From VGWB01 sp964480945 (GTDB taxonomy: Bacteria; Bacteroidota; Ignavibacteria; UBA10030): DNA of 30,995 nt. Position numbers and translations under genes: made by a program. The notes beneath the pieces were generated by a model, which saw only the letters and a program-made list of their open reading frames with translations, was not told the DNA's origin and did not search any database. Location: assembly GCA_964480945.1 (NCBI GenBank), contig CAYZRX010000043.1, positions 1-30,995 of the forward strand, in the 5' to 3' direction. This document shows positions 24,257 to 30,995 of this stretch, in pieces. Numbering within the stretch: the first letter of the stretch is position 1; the number at the start of each line of letters is the position of its first letter.

Positions 24257-24619
24257 CTACTCCTTCACAAAACCGCGTTGAGGTTGAGGCGCGACCGACC
24301 TCCAGACCAGACTGATGCCCCATCCGATCAGCAGGATCGGCCAGGAATCGTGGAAGCTGAGTCCGAACACGTGAGCGACGGAGACGAACAGCCACAAACC
24401 GATGAATGTCCACCAAAAGCCCCGCCGGCGCTCCCAGGGCGTTTCAGCCTGCAGCAGCCTGCTCAGCCCCAGAGCCACGACGATCAACGGCCAGAATCGC
24501 CAAACCGGTCCTATATCGATCACATAGAAATTGTGCAGCAAAAAAGCGATGCCCAGAAGGAGCAGCACAGCGCCGAGAAGGACCCGCCAGGTTGATTGTC
24601 TCGAAAAATGTCGATCCAT
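24257..24619 (-). CDS. DUF5668/LiaI-like small membrane protein
   Basis: A 120-residue membrane protein with three to four helices. It contains the pattern LLGAVLLLLGIAFLLHNFYV and then FWPLIVVALGLSRLL, repeated in looser form as FIGLWLFVSVAHVFGL and WPILLIGWGISLVW. This is the same fold unit as the first half of the LiaF-like protein next to it, so the two probably share ancestry and may interact. It is the first gene of the operon. GGAGG lies seven bases before ATG 24619, and a palindrome sits just beyond that. It ends five bases before the LiaF-like start. Confidence 0.85.
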   Translation of the reverse strand: MDRHFSRQSTWRVLLGAVLLLLGIAFLLHNFYVIDIGPVWRFWPLIVVALGLSRLLQAETPWERRRGFWWTFIGLWLFVSVAHVFGLSFHDSWPILLIGWGISLVWRSVAPQPQRGFVKE

Positions 24620-24634
24620 ACAAAACCTCCATAG

Positions 24635-24647
24635 GTAGATTATCTAC
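24635..24647. promoter_or_regulatory. Palindromic operator candidate of the LiaF/LytS operon
   Basis: GTAGAT (24635-24640), central T, ATCTAC (24642-24647): an exact 6+1+6 palindrome lying 16-28 bases upstream of the first start codon (24619) and abutting the GGAGG ribosome-binding site. The position is typical of a dimeric repressor's operator, or of autoregulation by a LytTR dimer, though LytTR sites are usually direct repeats. I could not pick out a convincing -10/-35. Confidence 0.45.
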
Positions 24648-24777
24648 TATGAAGATACAGAATGACCGTTCTTTTGTTACGGTCTTTTCGGCGAACGGAG
24701 GTTTAGAGTCGGTGAATGGGGAGGTGGCGGTCGCCCGAACGGTGACAGAACCCCCCGGAATCAGGCATCGCAATGAA

Positions 24778-25377
24778 TCATTCTCGGTCGTGAGGCGTGA
24801 TGTGCCGCTCATAGTCGGCCAGGGTATCGATGTCGACGCTCCCTCCGGGAAAAGGGAGAAGCGCGACGCGATCTCCAAAACTCTCGATGAGATGCTTGGC
24901 TCCGCGGTCCCCCTTGAGTGAGGCCAGCTCTGGGAAGGCGGAGCGATGAAAAAGCGCCGGCACGCCGAGGGTGTCTTCGTACCGGCATGCGACGATCGGC
25001 TGGCCGGACTTTTCGCGGGTTCTGATGAGCTCATCGAGAATCTCCGTGGTGATTAACGGCTGATCGCAGAGGAGAAGCATGGCAACCTCGAAGGAGGAGG
25101 GAAGGGAGGAGATCGCGACGCGGATCGATGATGCTATCCCTTCCTGCCAATCGGGATTCTGGACGACTTTAACCTCCAGGCCGCGAAGCTCGGCCTTCAT
25201 TCGCTCGAACTCGAAGCCAAGGACCACGAACGTTTCACCGGCATTGGATTCTACGGCGATCTCCGCCGCGTATCGAAGTAGACTTCTCTCCCGGTAGGGC
25301 AGAAGCTGTTTGGGTGTGCCTGTGCGTGATGAACCGCCCGCAGCAAGGATGATCGCGGCAAGGGAGGGGATTTTCAA
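24778..25377 (-). CDS. MocA-like nucleotidyltransferase (molybdenum cofactor cytidylyltransferase type)
   Basis: A 199-residue cytosolic enzyme of the MobA-like NTP-transferase fold. The N-terminal LAAIILAAGGSSRTGTPKQL is the nucleotide-binding motif; the usual M after R is T here. LLLCDQPLITTEILDELI carries the metal-binding aspartate, and GVPALFHRSAFPELASLKGDRGAK is the substrate-side block of MocA proteins. MocA attaches CMP to molybdopterin for xanthine-dehydrogenase-type enzymes. The start appears to be TTG (25377) with AGAGGA upstream. It is not adjacent to its usual hydroxylase genes; XdhC is about 2.7 kb away. Activity on another nucleotide or sugar substrate is possible. Confidence 0.85.
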   Translation of the reverse strand: MKIPSLAAIILAAGGSSRTGTPKQLLPYRERSLLRYAAEIAVESNAGETFVVLGFEFERMKAELRGLEVKVVQNPDWQEGIASSIRVAISSLPSSFEVAMLLLCDQPLITTEILDELIRTREKSGQPIVACRYEDTLGVPALFHRSAFPELASLKGDRGAKHLIESFGDRVALLPFPGGSVDIDTLADYERHITPHDRE

Positions 25378-25458
25378 TGATGGGTCCTCTGATCATTCAT
25401 TCGCGACATCGGAGCGAGGCGCGGCTCCATTCTCTTCGACTTCAATAGCTTGTCCCGG

Positions 25459-25959
25459 CTACTGTGGTGCCGGCATGCCGAACTGTGCCCATTCCTCGCG
25501 CGAAGGACCGTAGACTCCAGGCACTTTCAGTCCCGCCTGCCGCATGAGGACAGTCATCTGTGCGCGGTGGTGCGTCTGGTGCGCTAAGAGGGATGAGAGA
25601 GCGTAGCCCCGTTTCCACTGTTCTCCATACATCTCGACCTCATCGAGCATGGAGGTGTCCGCCCATTTTGTCCGGACCTCCTCCGCGACGGAATTCGCCG
25701 CTGTTTCGTACGTTGCAGCGATCTCTGCCGCCGTCGACGGCTGCGGAGCATCTTCAGCCGGGCATCGGACGGTCAAGCCGGTCTTTCCGCCCATCTCCCC
25801 AAGCGTGAGCACGATGTGCCAGGCGAGAAAGCCGAGCGAGCGGCCTTCAGGTGTTACCTTCTGCCCGAGCGACGAATCGGTGAGGGAATGCATGATCTTG
25901 AGCGTTGCGCCTGTTTCGTACTTCCAATCATCGAGGAAATCCTGTACTGTGCGGTACAT
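25459..25959 (-). CDS. DinB-family metal-binding protein
   Basis: A 166-residue four-helix-bundle protein of the DinB/YfiT group. The three histidines expected to hold a divalent metal are H48 (LAWHIV), H127 and H131 (AHQTHHRAQM). The end LKVPGVYGPSREEW is characteristic. GGGAGG stands upstream of the ATG. Members include thiol-dependent transferases and stress-induced proteins. The specific substrate is unknown. Confidence 0.9.
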   Translation of the reverse strand: MYRTVQDFLDDWKYETGATLKIMHSLTDSSLGQKVTPEGRSLGFLAWHIVLTLGEMGGKTGLTVRCPAEDAPQPSTAAEIAATYETAANSVAEEVRTKWADTSMLDEVEMYGEQWKRGYALSSLLAHQTHHRAQMTVLMRQAGLKVPGVYGPSREEWAQFGMPAPQ

Positions 25960-26039
25960 AATCGGGTCCTCCCTAAAAATCTATGGACTAAACTCTTCGG
26001 CCGTTCCTTCAGGACGCGCGGTTCGGCTGGTTGTCGGAG

Positions 26040-27926
26040 CTACTCGTTCATCCTGTCCAGGATCTTCTCCATCTCGTCCATCACGCGATTCATTTTCTTC
26101 ATCGTGAGCTCGAACGGCTGCGATGTCGTCATATCGACCCCGGCCTTCTTCAGCAGGTTGATGGGGTAGTCGGAGGAGCCGGCGGAAAGGAACTCGAGGT
26201 ATCGTTTCGTCGCCTCCTTGTCCCCCGCGAGCACTTCCTCGGAGAGAGCAGCAGAAGCCGTGAACGACGTCGCGTACTGGTAGACGTAGAAGTTGTAATA
26301 GAAGTGGGGAATGTAGGACCACTCCGCTTTAACCTCGTCGTCCACGAAGCACACGCCGTGGTCGTGGCCGTAGTATTTTCTGGTGATTTCCAGGTACAGG
26401 TTGTCTAACACGTCGCCCGTGAGCGGCTTCCCCTTCTCCGCCATTTCGTGCATCCGTAGCTCGAACTCGGCGAACTGTGTCTGACGAAAGACGGTGCCTT
26501 TGATTCCCTCCAGGTAGTTGCCGAGCAGCGACAGCCGGACCTGGTCGTCCGTGATCGTCTTGAGCATGTGGTCGATAAGAAGTGCCTCGTTGAAGGTGGA
26601 AGCCACCTCGGCCACGAAGATCGAGTACTGCGAGGTCGGATACGGCTGGGCCTTGTTCGAGAAATAGCTCTGCATCGTGTGGCCGAGCTCGTGGGCAAGC
26701 GTGCTCATGTCGTCGTACTTGTTGTTGTAGTTGAGCAGCATGTACGGGTGCACGTCGTACACCGACCCATTCGAATAGGCGCCCGACCGTTTCCCCTCCG
26801 TGGGATAGAGATCGATCCATCGGTCGGCAAACGCTTTCTTGATGACAGAGACGTATTCCTTGCCGAGTGGCGCGAGCGAAGCAAGGATGTTCTTTTCGGC
26901 ATCCTCGATGTCGTACTTGAGCTCGACGTCTTTCAGCAACGGGGCGTAGAGATCGTAGTAGTGCAGCTCCTTGAGTCCCAGGATGCGCTTTCGAAGCTCC
27001 AAGTAGCGGTGGAACGTCGCGAGGTTGTCGTTCACGCCTTTGACGAGGCTGCGGTACACCTGGACCGGGATGTTGCTTCCGTCCAGCGCCGCCTCCAGGC
27101 ACGAGTTGTACTTCCGCGCCCGCATGTAAAACATGTCCTTGTGAACCTCGGCGTTCAGCTGCGTGCCGAAGGTCCGGCGGTAGTCGTTCAATCTGCCGAA
27201 GAACGCCGCGAAGACCTTCTTGCGGTCCTCCCGGTTCGGGAGCGTGCGATACAGGCTGAAGACCGCCTTGGTCAGCTTGACGCTCTTGCCGTCGATCAAC
27301 GTAACCTCCGGATACGGGAAGTCGGCATCGGCGAAGATTCCGTAGATGTTCTGCGGCGAGTCGGACATGAGCCCCGCGTCGGCGATGATCTTTTCTTCCC
27401 CCTCGGTTCCTGTGTGGGCTTTCCGCCGGAGGATGTCGTCGAGATATTGTTTGTAGATCTCAAGCTTTTTCTCTTGCCCGAGGTACTGCGCGATGGTCGC
27501 CTGGTCCATCTTGAGGATCTCGGGTTCGATGAAGGCCCCTTTCGCCGCGAAGGTTGAGAAGACCTGGCTCATCTCCTGCTGCATCGCAAGGTACTTGGAA
27601 TCCCGTGTGTCCTGGTCCGAGTTCATGCTGGCGTAGCTGTACAGCCGGTTCAATTCCATCGTGAGATCGCTCGAGAGGTCGAGGCACGCCAATAGCTTCT
27701 GCGCCGAAGTCCCCAGTGTGCCCTTGAATTGTTCGATCGGCGGAATCTTCGCTATGGCCTGTTCCTTCGCGGTCTGCCACGCGTCATCGGACGGGTAAAT
27801 GTCGGCGAGATTCCATTTGTACTGATCAGGTATCTTTGCCCGATCGCGCAGCTGGCTGAATGATGCCGGGCCGGCGGCAAGGGTAATGCCGAGAAACGAG
27901 AGAGTCACTTTCGTAAACGGATGCAT
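26040..27926 (-). CDS. pepF: Secreted oligoendopeptidase F-like M3 metallopeptidase
   Basis: Zinc peptidase of 628 residues. The chosen ATG (27926), with AAAGGA six bases upstream, gives a signal peptide MHPFTKVTLSFLGITLAAGP that continues to FSQ. A longer open frame upstream is rejected because it lacks a ribosome-binding site. The domain order is the helical PepF N-domain (about 40-200) followed by the M3 catalytic domain with HELGH (H412, E413, H416) in TLAHELGHTMQ, and a third ligand in a downstream EVASTFNE motif. It cleaves oligopeptides. Classic PepF is cytosolic, so export to the periplasm is notable though seen in some Gram-negative groups. It stands alone, with spacers of 80 and 198 bases. 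Confidence 0.93.
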   Translation of the reverse strand: MHPFTKVTLSFLGITLAAGPASFSQLRDRAKIPDQYKWNLADIYPSDDAWQTAKEQAIAKIPPIEQFKGTLGTSAQKLLACLDLSSDLTMELNRLYSYASMNSDQDTRDSKYLAMQQEMSQVFSTFAAKGAFIEPEILKMDQATIAQYLGQEKKLEIYKQYLDDILRRKAHTGTEGEEKIIADAGLMSDSPQNIYGIFADADFPYPEVTLIDGKSVKLTKAVFSLYRTLPNREDRKKVFAAFFGRLNDYRRTFGTQLNAEVHKDMFYMRARKYNSCLEAALDGSNIPVQVYRSLVKGVNDNLATFHRYLELRKRILGLKELHYYDLYAPLLKDVELKYDIEDAEKNILASLAPLGKEYVSVIKKAFADRWIDLYPTEGKRSGAYSNGSVYDVHPYMLLNYNNKYDDMSTLAHELGHTMQSYFSNKAQPYPTSQYSIFVAEVASTFNEALLIDHMLKTITDDQVRLSLLGNYLEGIKGTVFRQTQFAEFELRMHEMAEKGKPLTGDVLDNLYLEITRKYYGHDHGVCFVDDEVKAEWSYIPHFYYNFYVYQYATSFTASAALSEEVLAGDKEATKRYLEFLSAGSSDYPINLLKKAGVDMTTSQPFELTMKKMNRVMDEMEKILDRMNE

Positions 27927-28124
27927 AGAGGATCCTTTCTGAGCCATAAGTCGATGGGCGTGAGGTGATTGAGGTGATATCATTCCCGTGGGTGATCCTG
28001 AGAAATTTCTGCGGGTGAATGGAGGAAATGACCGGGACGACGATTAATGTACGAGTTCAAGGAGGAAACGGCAAGAAGAAAGAGGGAGGGGAGGGAGATG
28101 CGGGTCTCTCGAGGGACGGCGTGC

Positions 28125-29249
28125 CTACAGACTGTGGATGGGCCCGCCGTGATCCCGAAGGAAGCCGCCGCTTCTTCCCTCGACGAAGGCTTGAATCTCC
28201 GAAATGATAGAGAGAGCGATCTCCTCTGGTGATTCGGCGCCGATGTTCAAACCGATCGGATTGTGCAGCCGCGCGATCTGCCGCGCCGACGGCGTGAAGC
28301 CTGTCTCGCGCAGCTTCTCGAGGAGGAGCCCCGTTCGCTTCGCCGGTCCGAGGAGCCCGATGTAGCGGACGGAGGAGGGAAGAAGCGTCCTCAGCAGCTG
28401 AAGATCATACGAAAAATTGTGCGTGAGGACAGCCGCAACGTGGTGGGCCTTCAAGGTGACTTTCTCGGCGACCTCTTCGGGGCGGGCGAGGATGAATGCG
28501 TTGAGGTGCGGAAAGCGTTCCTTTGTCGCGAGCGCCGGGCGATGATCGACGAGCGTGACGTTCCAACCGAGCTCTTTCGCCAGCCGCGCCACGGGAATCG
28601 AATCCGTTCCGGCCCCAAAGATGAGCAGCGGGACGGGCGGACGGATCACCTCGATAAACGCTTCGACAACCCCCTCCGTGAATCGATATTCCTTGACGCT
28701 CGGCTGCCGCGAGCGAAGGGCCGCGAGAGAGTCCTCCAGGAGCGCTGACGACAGCGAAGGGTTCTTGATGTCCTCGCTGACGGAGCCGTCTTCGTGAAGC
28801 ATCAGTCTGGATCCGACCTTCGCTTTCATTTCCCCGTCGACCCGAAACACCGTCGTTACCACGCCCGCTCTCTGATGTTGCATGCAATCGCTGAGGAACT
28901 TGAAGTGCGGCGAACCGACGGTGAAGGGGATCGGCTCGAGGAGAAGATGAATGATCCCATTGCAGCCGAGGTTGAGTCCCCAGACATCCTCCTCCGATGA
29001 GGTCATGTCGTAGACGACGGTGACGGCTTCGTTGGATTCCATGACCTTCTTCGCTCGTTCTGCGACGTCCGCCTCCAGGCATCCGCTGCTGATGGCGCCG
29101 ACGGTCGAGCCGTCCTGTCTGATCAGCATCCGTGCGCCGGGGCGTCGGTACGTGGAACCTTTCACCTTCACGATTGTGGCGAGGACGGCTTTTCCCTCCG
29201 CCTGCTTGATCGCCTCGAACGCTTGAAGAATTTCCTGAAGTTCTTTCAT
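28125..29249 (-). CDS. xdhC: XdhC/CoxI-family molybdoenzyme maturation protein
   Basis: A 374-residue protein that, in known systems, binds molybdenum cofactor and helps insert its sulfurated form into xanthine-dehydrogenase-type enzymes. The N-terminal XdhC_CoxI domain shows GSTYRRPGARM (31-41) and GAISSGCLE (51-59), followed by GLNLGCNG (91-98). A Rossmann domain starts at about 207 with LLIFGAGTDSIPVARLAKEL. The ATG at 29249 overlaps the stop of the methyltransferase gene as ATGA, which decides the start; the frame is open 65 codons further but that lies inside the neighbour. No hydroxylase subunit genes are in the window. Confidence 0.93.
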   Translation of the reverse strand: MKELQEILQAFEAIKQAEGKAVLATIVKVKGSTYRRPGARMLIRQDGSTVGAISSGCLEADVAERAKKVMESNEAVTVVYDMTSSEEDVWGLNLGCNGIIHLLLEPIPFTVGSPHFKFLSDCMQHQRAGVVTTVFRVDGEMKAKVGSRLMLHEDGSVSEDIKNPSLSSALLEDSLAALRSRQPSVKEYRFTEGVVEAFIEVIRPPVPLLIFGAGTDSIPVARLAKELGWNVTLVDHRPALATKERFPHLNAFILARPEEVAEKVTLKAHHVAAVLTHNFSYDLQLLRTLLPSSVRYIGLLGPAKRTGLLLEKLRETGFTPSARQIARLHNPIGLNIGAESPEEIALSIISEIQAFVEGRSGGFLRDHGGPIHSL

Positions 29250-30016
29250 TGTTGCAGCCTTGTCCGTTCGCAGACCAGGACGAAGTCCGTCGATTGGGGG
29301 CCCAACGCGTGTTCCTCGTAGTCGCCGAAGATGTTCACGAGTTTGAGCTTTGAGCGGCGGACCAGGTGCTCGAGCTCGTACCGGAAGAAGAACCTCATCG
29401 GTGTCTGCCAGGTCCCCGATTTCTCGCCGCCCTCTTCGTCCCACGTCAGCGTCATGGTGATGTGATTGATCTGGTTGACGAGGTCCGCTTTCGCCGAGAT
29501 GACTCGTTTGACCCTCTTCCCCCGCGCGTACTCGCCGTCGAAATCGAGCTGCTGATCGACACCATGGAGCAGGATGTCGAGATTGGGGACGAAGACATCG
29601 AAGATGAATCTGCCGCCGGGATTGAGATGATCGTAGACGCTGTCGAGGGCACGAAGCTGGTCATCGATCTCCAGCAGATGCGAGAAGACCCGCGCCGGAG
29701 CCAGGATGAGGTCGAACGTCTTGTCGAGCCGCAGCGACCGTGCGTCCTGCCGGCAGATGCGGTGATGATCCTTTGGGTCGAGCTTTGCCTTCAGCTGGTC
29801 GAGCATCGTGGCGCTGATGTCGACACCGTAGATGTCAGCCCCGGCGTTGAGGGCGTCCACGAAGAGCCGCCCCGTGCCGACGCCGATCTCGAGCACGGGA
29901 CCCTTCGCCGCGCGAACCTCGCGCAGAAAGAAGTCTCGATCGATCGTTCTCAGCTCCGCGTAGATGACATCGTAGAACCGCGCGAAATAGTCCGGATAGG
30001 AGAATCCCTCTTCCAT
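29246..30016 (-). CDS. Class I SAM-dependent methyltransferase
   Basis: A 256-residue cytosolic enzyme. Motif I is VLEIGVGTGRL (41-51), the acidic end of strand two is GVDIS (64-68), and LILAPARVFSHLLEIDDQ and LNPGGRFIFDVFVP follow as motifs IV and VI. The C-terminal half (RFFFRYELEHLVRRSKLKLV) is a substrate-covering region seen in many small-molecule methyltransferases. The gene is 13 bases downstream of the thioredoxin-like gene and shares a 4-base overlap with xdhC, so the three probably form one transcript. The substrate is unknown. Confidence 0.92.
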   Translation of the reverse strand: MEEGFSYPDYFARFYDVIYAELRTIDRDFFLREVRAAKGPVLEIGVGTGRLFVDALNAGADIYGVDISATMLDQLKAKLDPKDHHRICRQDARSLRLDKTFDLILAPARVFSHLLEIDDQLRALDSVYDHLNPGGRFIFDVFVPNLDILLHGVDQQLDFDGEYARGKRVKRVISAKADLVNQINHITMTLTWDEEGGEKSGTWQTPMRFFFRYELEHLVRRSKLKLVNIFGDYEEHALGPQSTDFVLVCERTRLQQ

Positions 30017-30029
30017 AGGTCGGTCCGTC

Positions 30030-30569
30030 TTATCTCCACTTGATCGTGCAGCCGATGGAGTAGGTCTCCGGCTGCTTCACATCTTTTCCGGTCAGGAGTG
30101 CATCGACAGCGTCGCGCAGGTAGTGTACTTTCACGTCGGAGGGGCTTTGATAGTTGTCGTCCATCTTTCCGTGATAGCGGAGCGCGCGTTGTTCATCGAG
30201 GACGAAAAACTCCGGGGTATGCGTGGCGCCGAAGGCCTCGGCAATTGACTGATCTTCGTCCCGAAGGTAGGGGAAATTGAATCCCTTCTTCTTCGCGCGC
30301 TTCACCATTTCGTCAAAATTGTCTTCGGGATAATGAACCGTCTCGTTGGAGTTGATGGCGATGAGCTGAACGCCCTTCGGAGCGTACGCGCGCTGGAAGT
30401 CGATCATCCGATCTTCATACGCCTGGACGTACGGACAGTGATTGCAGGAGAAAACGATGACAGCGATCTTGCTTTTGGAAAAGTCACTCAGCGAGTACTT
30501 CTTTCCGTCCGTGCCGGGAAGCGTTGCGAAACCCGGCGAGGGTGAGCCGATTCTCAACACGTTTGCCAT
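30030..30569 (-). CDS. Thioredoxin-fold (AhpC/TSA-like) redox protein
   Basis: A 179-residue protein of the thioredoxin superfamily. The active-site pair is C42 and C45 in FSCNHCPYVQAYEDR, an unusual CNHC version typical of the peroxiredoxin-like branch of thioredoxin family proteins. GATHTPEFFVLD carries the cis-proline. No signal peptide is present, so it is cytosolic. The ATG at 30569 with AGAGGAG eight bases upstream is preferred over a start seven codons earlier. It leads the three-gene run with the methyltransferase and xdhC. It probably acts as a disulfide or peroxide reductase, but the partner is unknown. Confidence 0.9.
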   Translation of the reverse strand: MANVLRIGSPSPGFATLPGTDGKKYSLSDFSKSKIAVIVFSCNHCPYVQAYEDRMIDFQRAYAPKGVQLIAINSNETVHYPEDNFDEMVKRAKKKGFNFPYLRDEDQSIAEAFGATHTPEFFVLDEQRALRYHGKMDDNYQSPSDVKVHYLRDAVDALLTGKDVKQPETYSIGCTIKWR

Positions 30570-30618
30570 GACATCATCTCCTCTCGTCAATCATCGATAA
30601 ATTCTCTCGGCTGGAACG

Positions 30619-30995
30619 TTACTTGGGCATTTCGCCTTCAACTCGCCTGTCCCGGATTCCGAGCCAATCTTCAACCTGTCGCTCGATGTAGCGGGCCGAG
30701 TCCGGGGAATCCATACCGCTCAGAAGCCTGATTTTCTTGTTATCCTGAGAGACCGCATTGAGCTGGTACGAAACCTGCGGGCCATTCTTGCCGCTGGTGG
30801 TGATCTGCTCGGTGTAGAGCTGAGCGATTTCCGGCGCCTGCAGCGTTCGATTGCCGAACCAGGGGATCGGCCGGTGCTCGATGCTCACGGTCCCGCGGCC
30901 GACCAAAACGAACGTGCGGTTGTAGAAGCCGGCCAGGGTATAGTAGGTGAGCCCAACGCCGATGGCAACGTGCAACACTGGGAAGATGATCATCA
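30619..30995 (-). CDS. Membrane protein of unknown function, N-terminus beyond the right edge
   Basis: About 124 residues are visible. The first ATG (30993) is probably internal, since the sequence begins inside a hydrophobic helix (IIFPVLHVAIGVGLTYYTLA) and the frame runs to the window end. After the helix comes a beta-rich segment FVLVGRGTVSIEHRPIPWFG, then APEIAQLYTEQITTS and a basic C-terminus. The layout resembles membrane-anchored domains that follow a zinc ribbon or a DUF3592-like region, but I cannot name it. It is 49 bases upstream of the thioredoxin-like gene. Confidence 0.7.
   Translation of the reverse strand, partial: MIIFPVLHVAIGVGLTYYTLAGFYNRTFVLVGRGTVSIEHRPIPWFGNRTLQAPEIAQLYTEQITTSGKNGPQVSYQLNAVSQDNKKIRLLSGMDSPDSARYIERQVEDWLGIRDRRVEGEMPK

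Noticed and set aside
1..30995. CRISPR arrays, tRNA or rRNA genes, insertion sequences
   Set aside because: No regular repeat-spacer series, no cloverleaf or rRNA-like segments and no transposase motifs were seen on reading both strands; a tRNA scan could not be run.

Overview
The window looks like a contig from a draft or metagenome-assembled genome of a Gram-negative bacterium of fairly high G+C content (estimated by eye, upper fifties percent). I lean towards the Bacteroidota/Chlorobiota (FCB) side, possibly an Ignavibacteria-like lineage. The pointers are a PgsW-type polyglutamate locus, a GxGYxYP secreted protein, a Haem_bd cytochrome, LytS/LytTR regulation with LiaF-like proteins, and repeat-rich intergenic DNA. 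None of these proves the placement. A run of exactly 100 N (21544-21643) marks a scaffold join of unknown true length.

Left third (about 248-8626, plus strand): a poly-gamma-glutamate (PGA) locus. pgsB and pgsC overlap. A 648-bp repeat-rich, apparently non-coding gap follows. Then comes a tight run of pgsW, a secreted DUF6305 protein, a TRAP-type large permease, an overlooked 51-residue membrane protein, a membrane-anchored M14 (aspartoacylase/succinylglutamate desuccinylase) hydrolase and a secreted C69 dipeptidase. No pgsA/capA is in the window. The set reads as synthesis of a glutamyl polymer coupled to periplasmic trimming and possibly uptake of acidic products. That is an inference from gene order.

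Middle (8676-18666, minus strand): alpha-glucan phosphorylase, a small c-type haem protein, glucose-6-phosphate isomerase, a creatininase-family hydrolase, an AI-2E-type membrane protein, a secreted GxGYxYP protein and an ECF-like sigma factor. GlgP and Pgi belong to glycogen and hexose-phosphate metabolism. The others are a loose series of genes with spacers of 50-205 bp.

18830-20318: a PfkB/RfaE1-like sugar kinase, preceded by what looks like a small frameshifted gene. It is flanked on both sides by repeats built around GATGACC, including a 16-bp tandem repeat present in both orientations.

20299-24619 (minus): an amidohydrolase and a LytTR response regulator, both cut by the N gap. Upstream lie a LytS-type histidine kinase, a LiaF-like protein and a small DUF5668-like membrane protein, forming a probable envelope-stress operon with a palindromic operator candidate at its 5' end.

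24778-30995 (minus): a MocA-like nucleotidyltransferase, a DinB-fold protein, a secreted M3 oligopeptidase, XdhC, a SAM methyltransferase, a thioredoxin-like protein and a membrane protein cut by the right edge. MocA-like and XdhC proteins both serve molybdenum hydroxylases, but no such enzyme is in the window. I saw no rRNA, tRNA, CRISPR array or insertion sequence.
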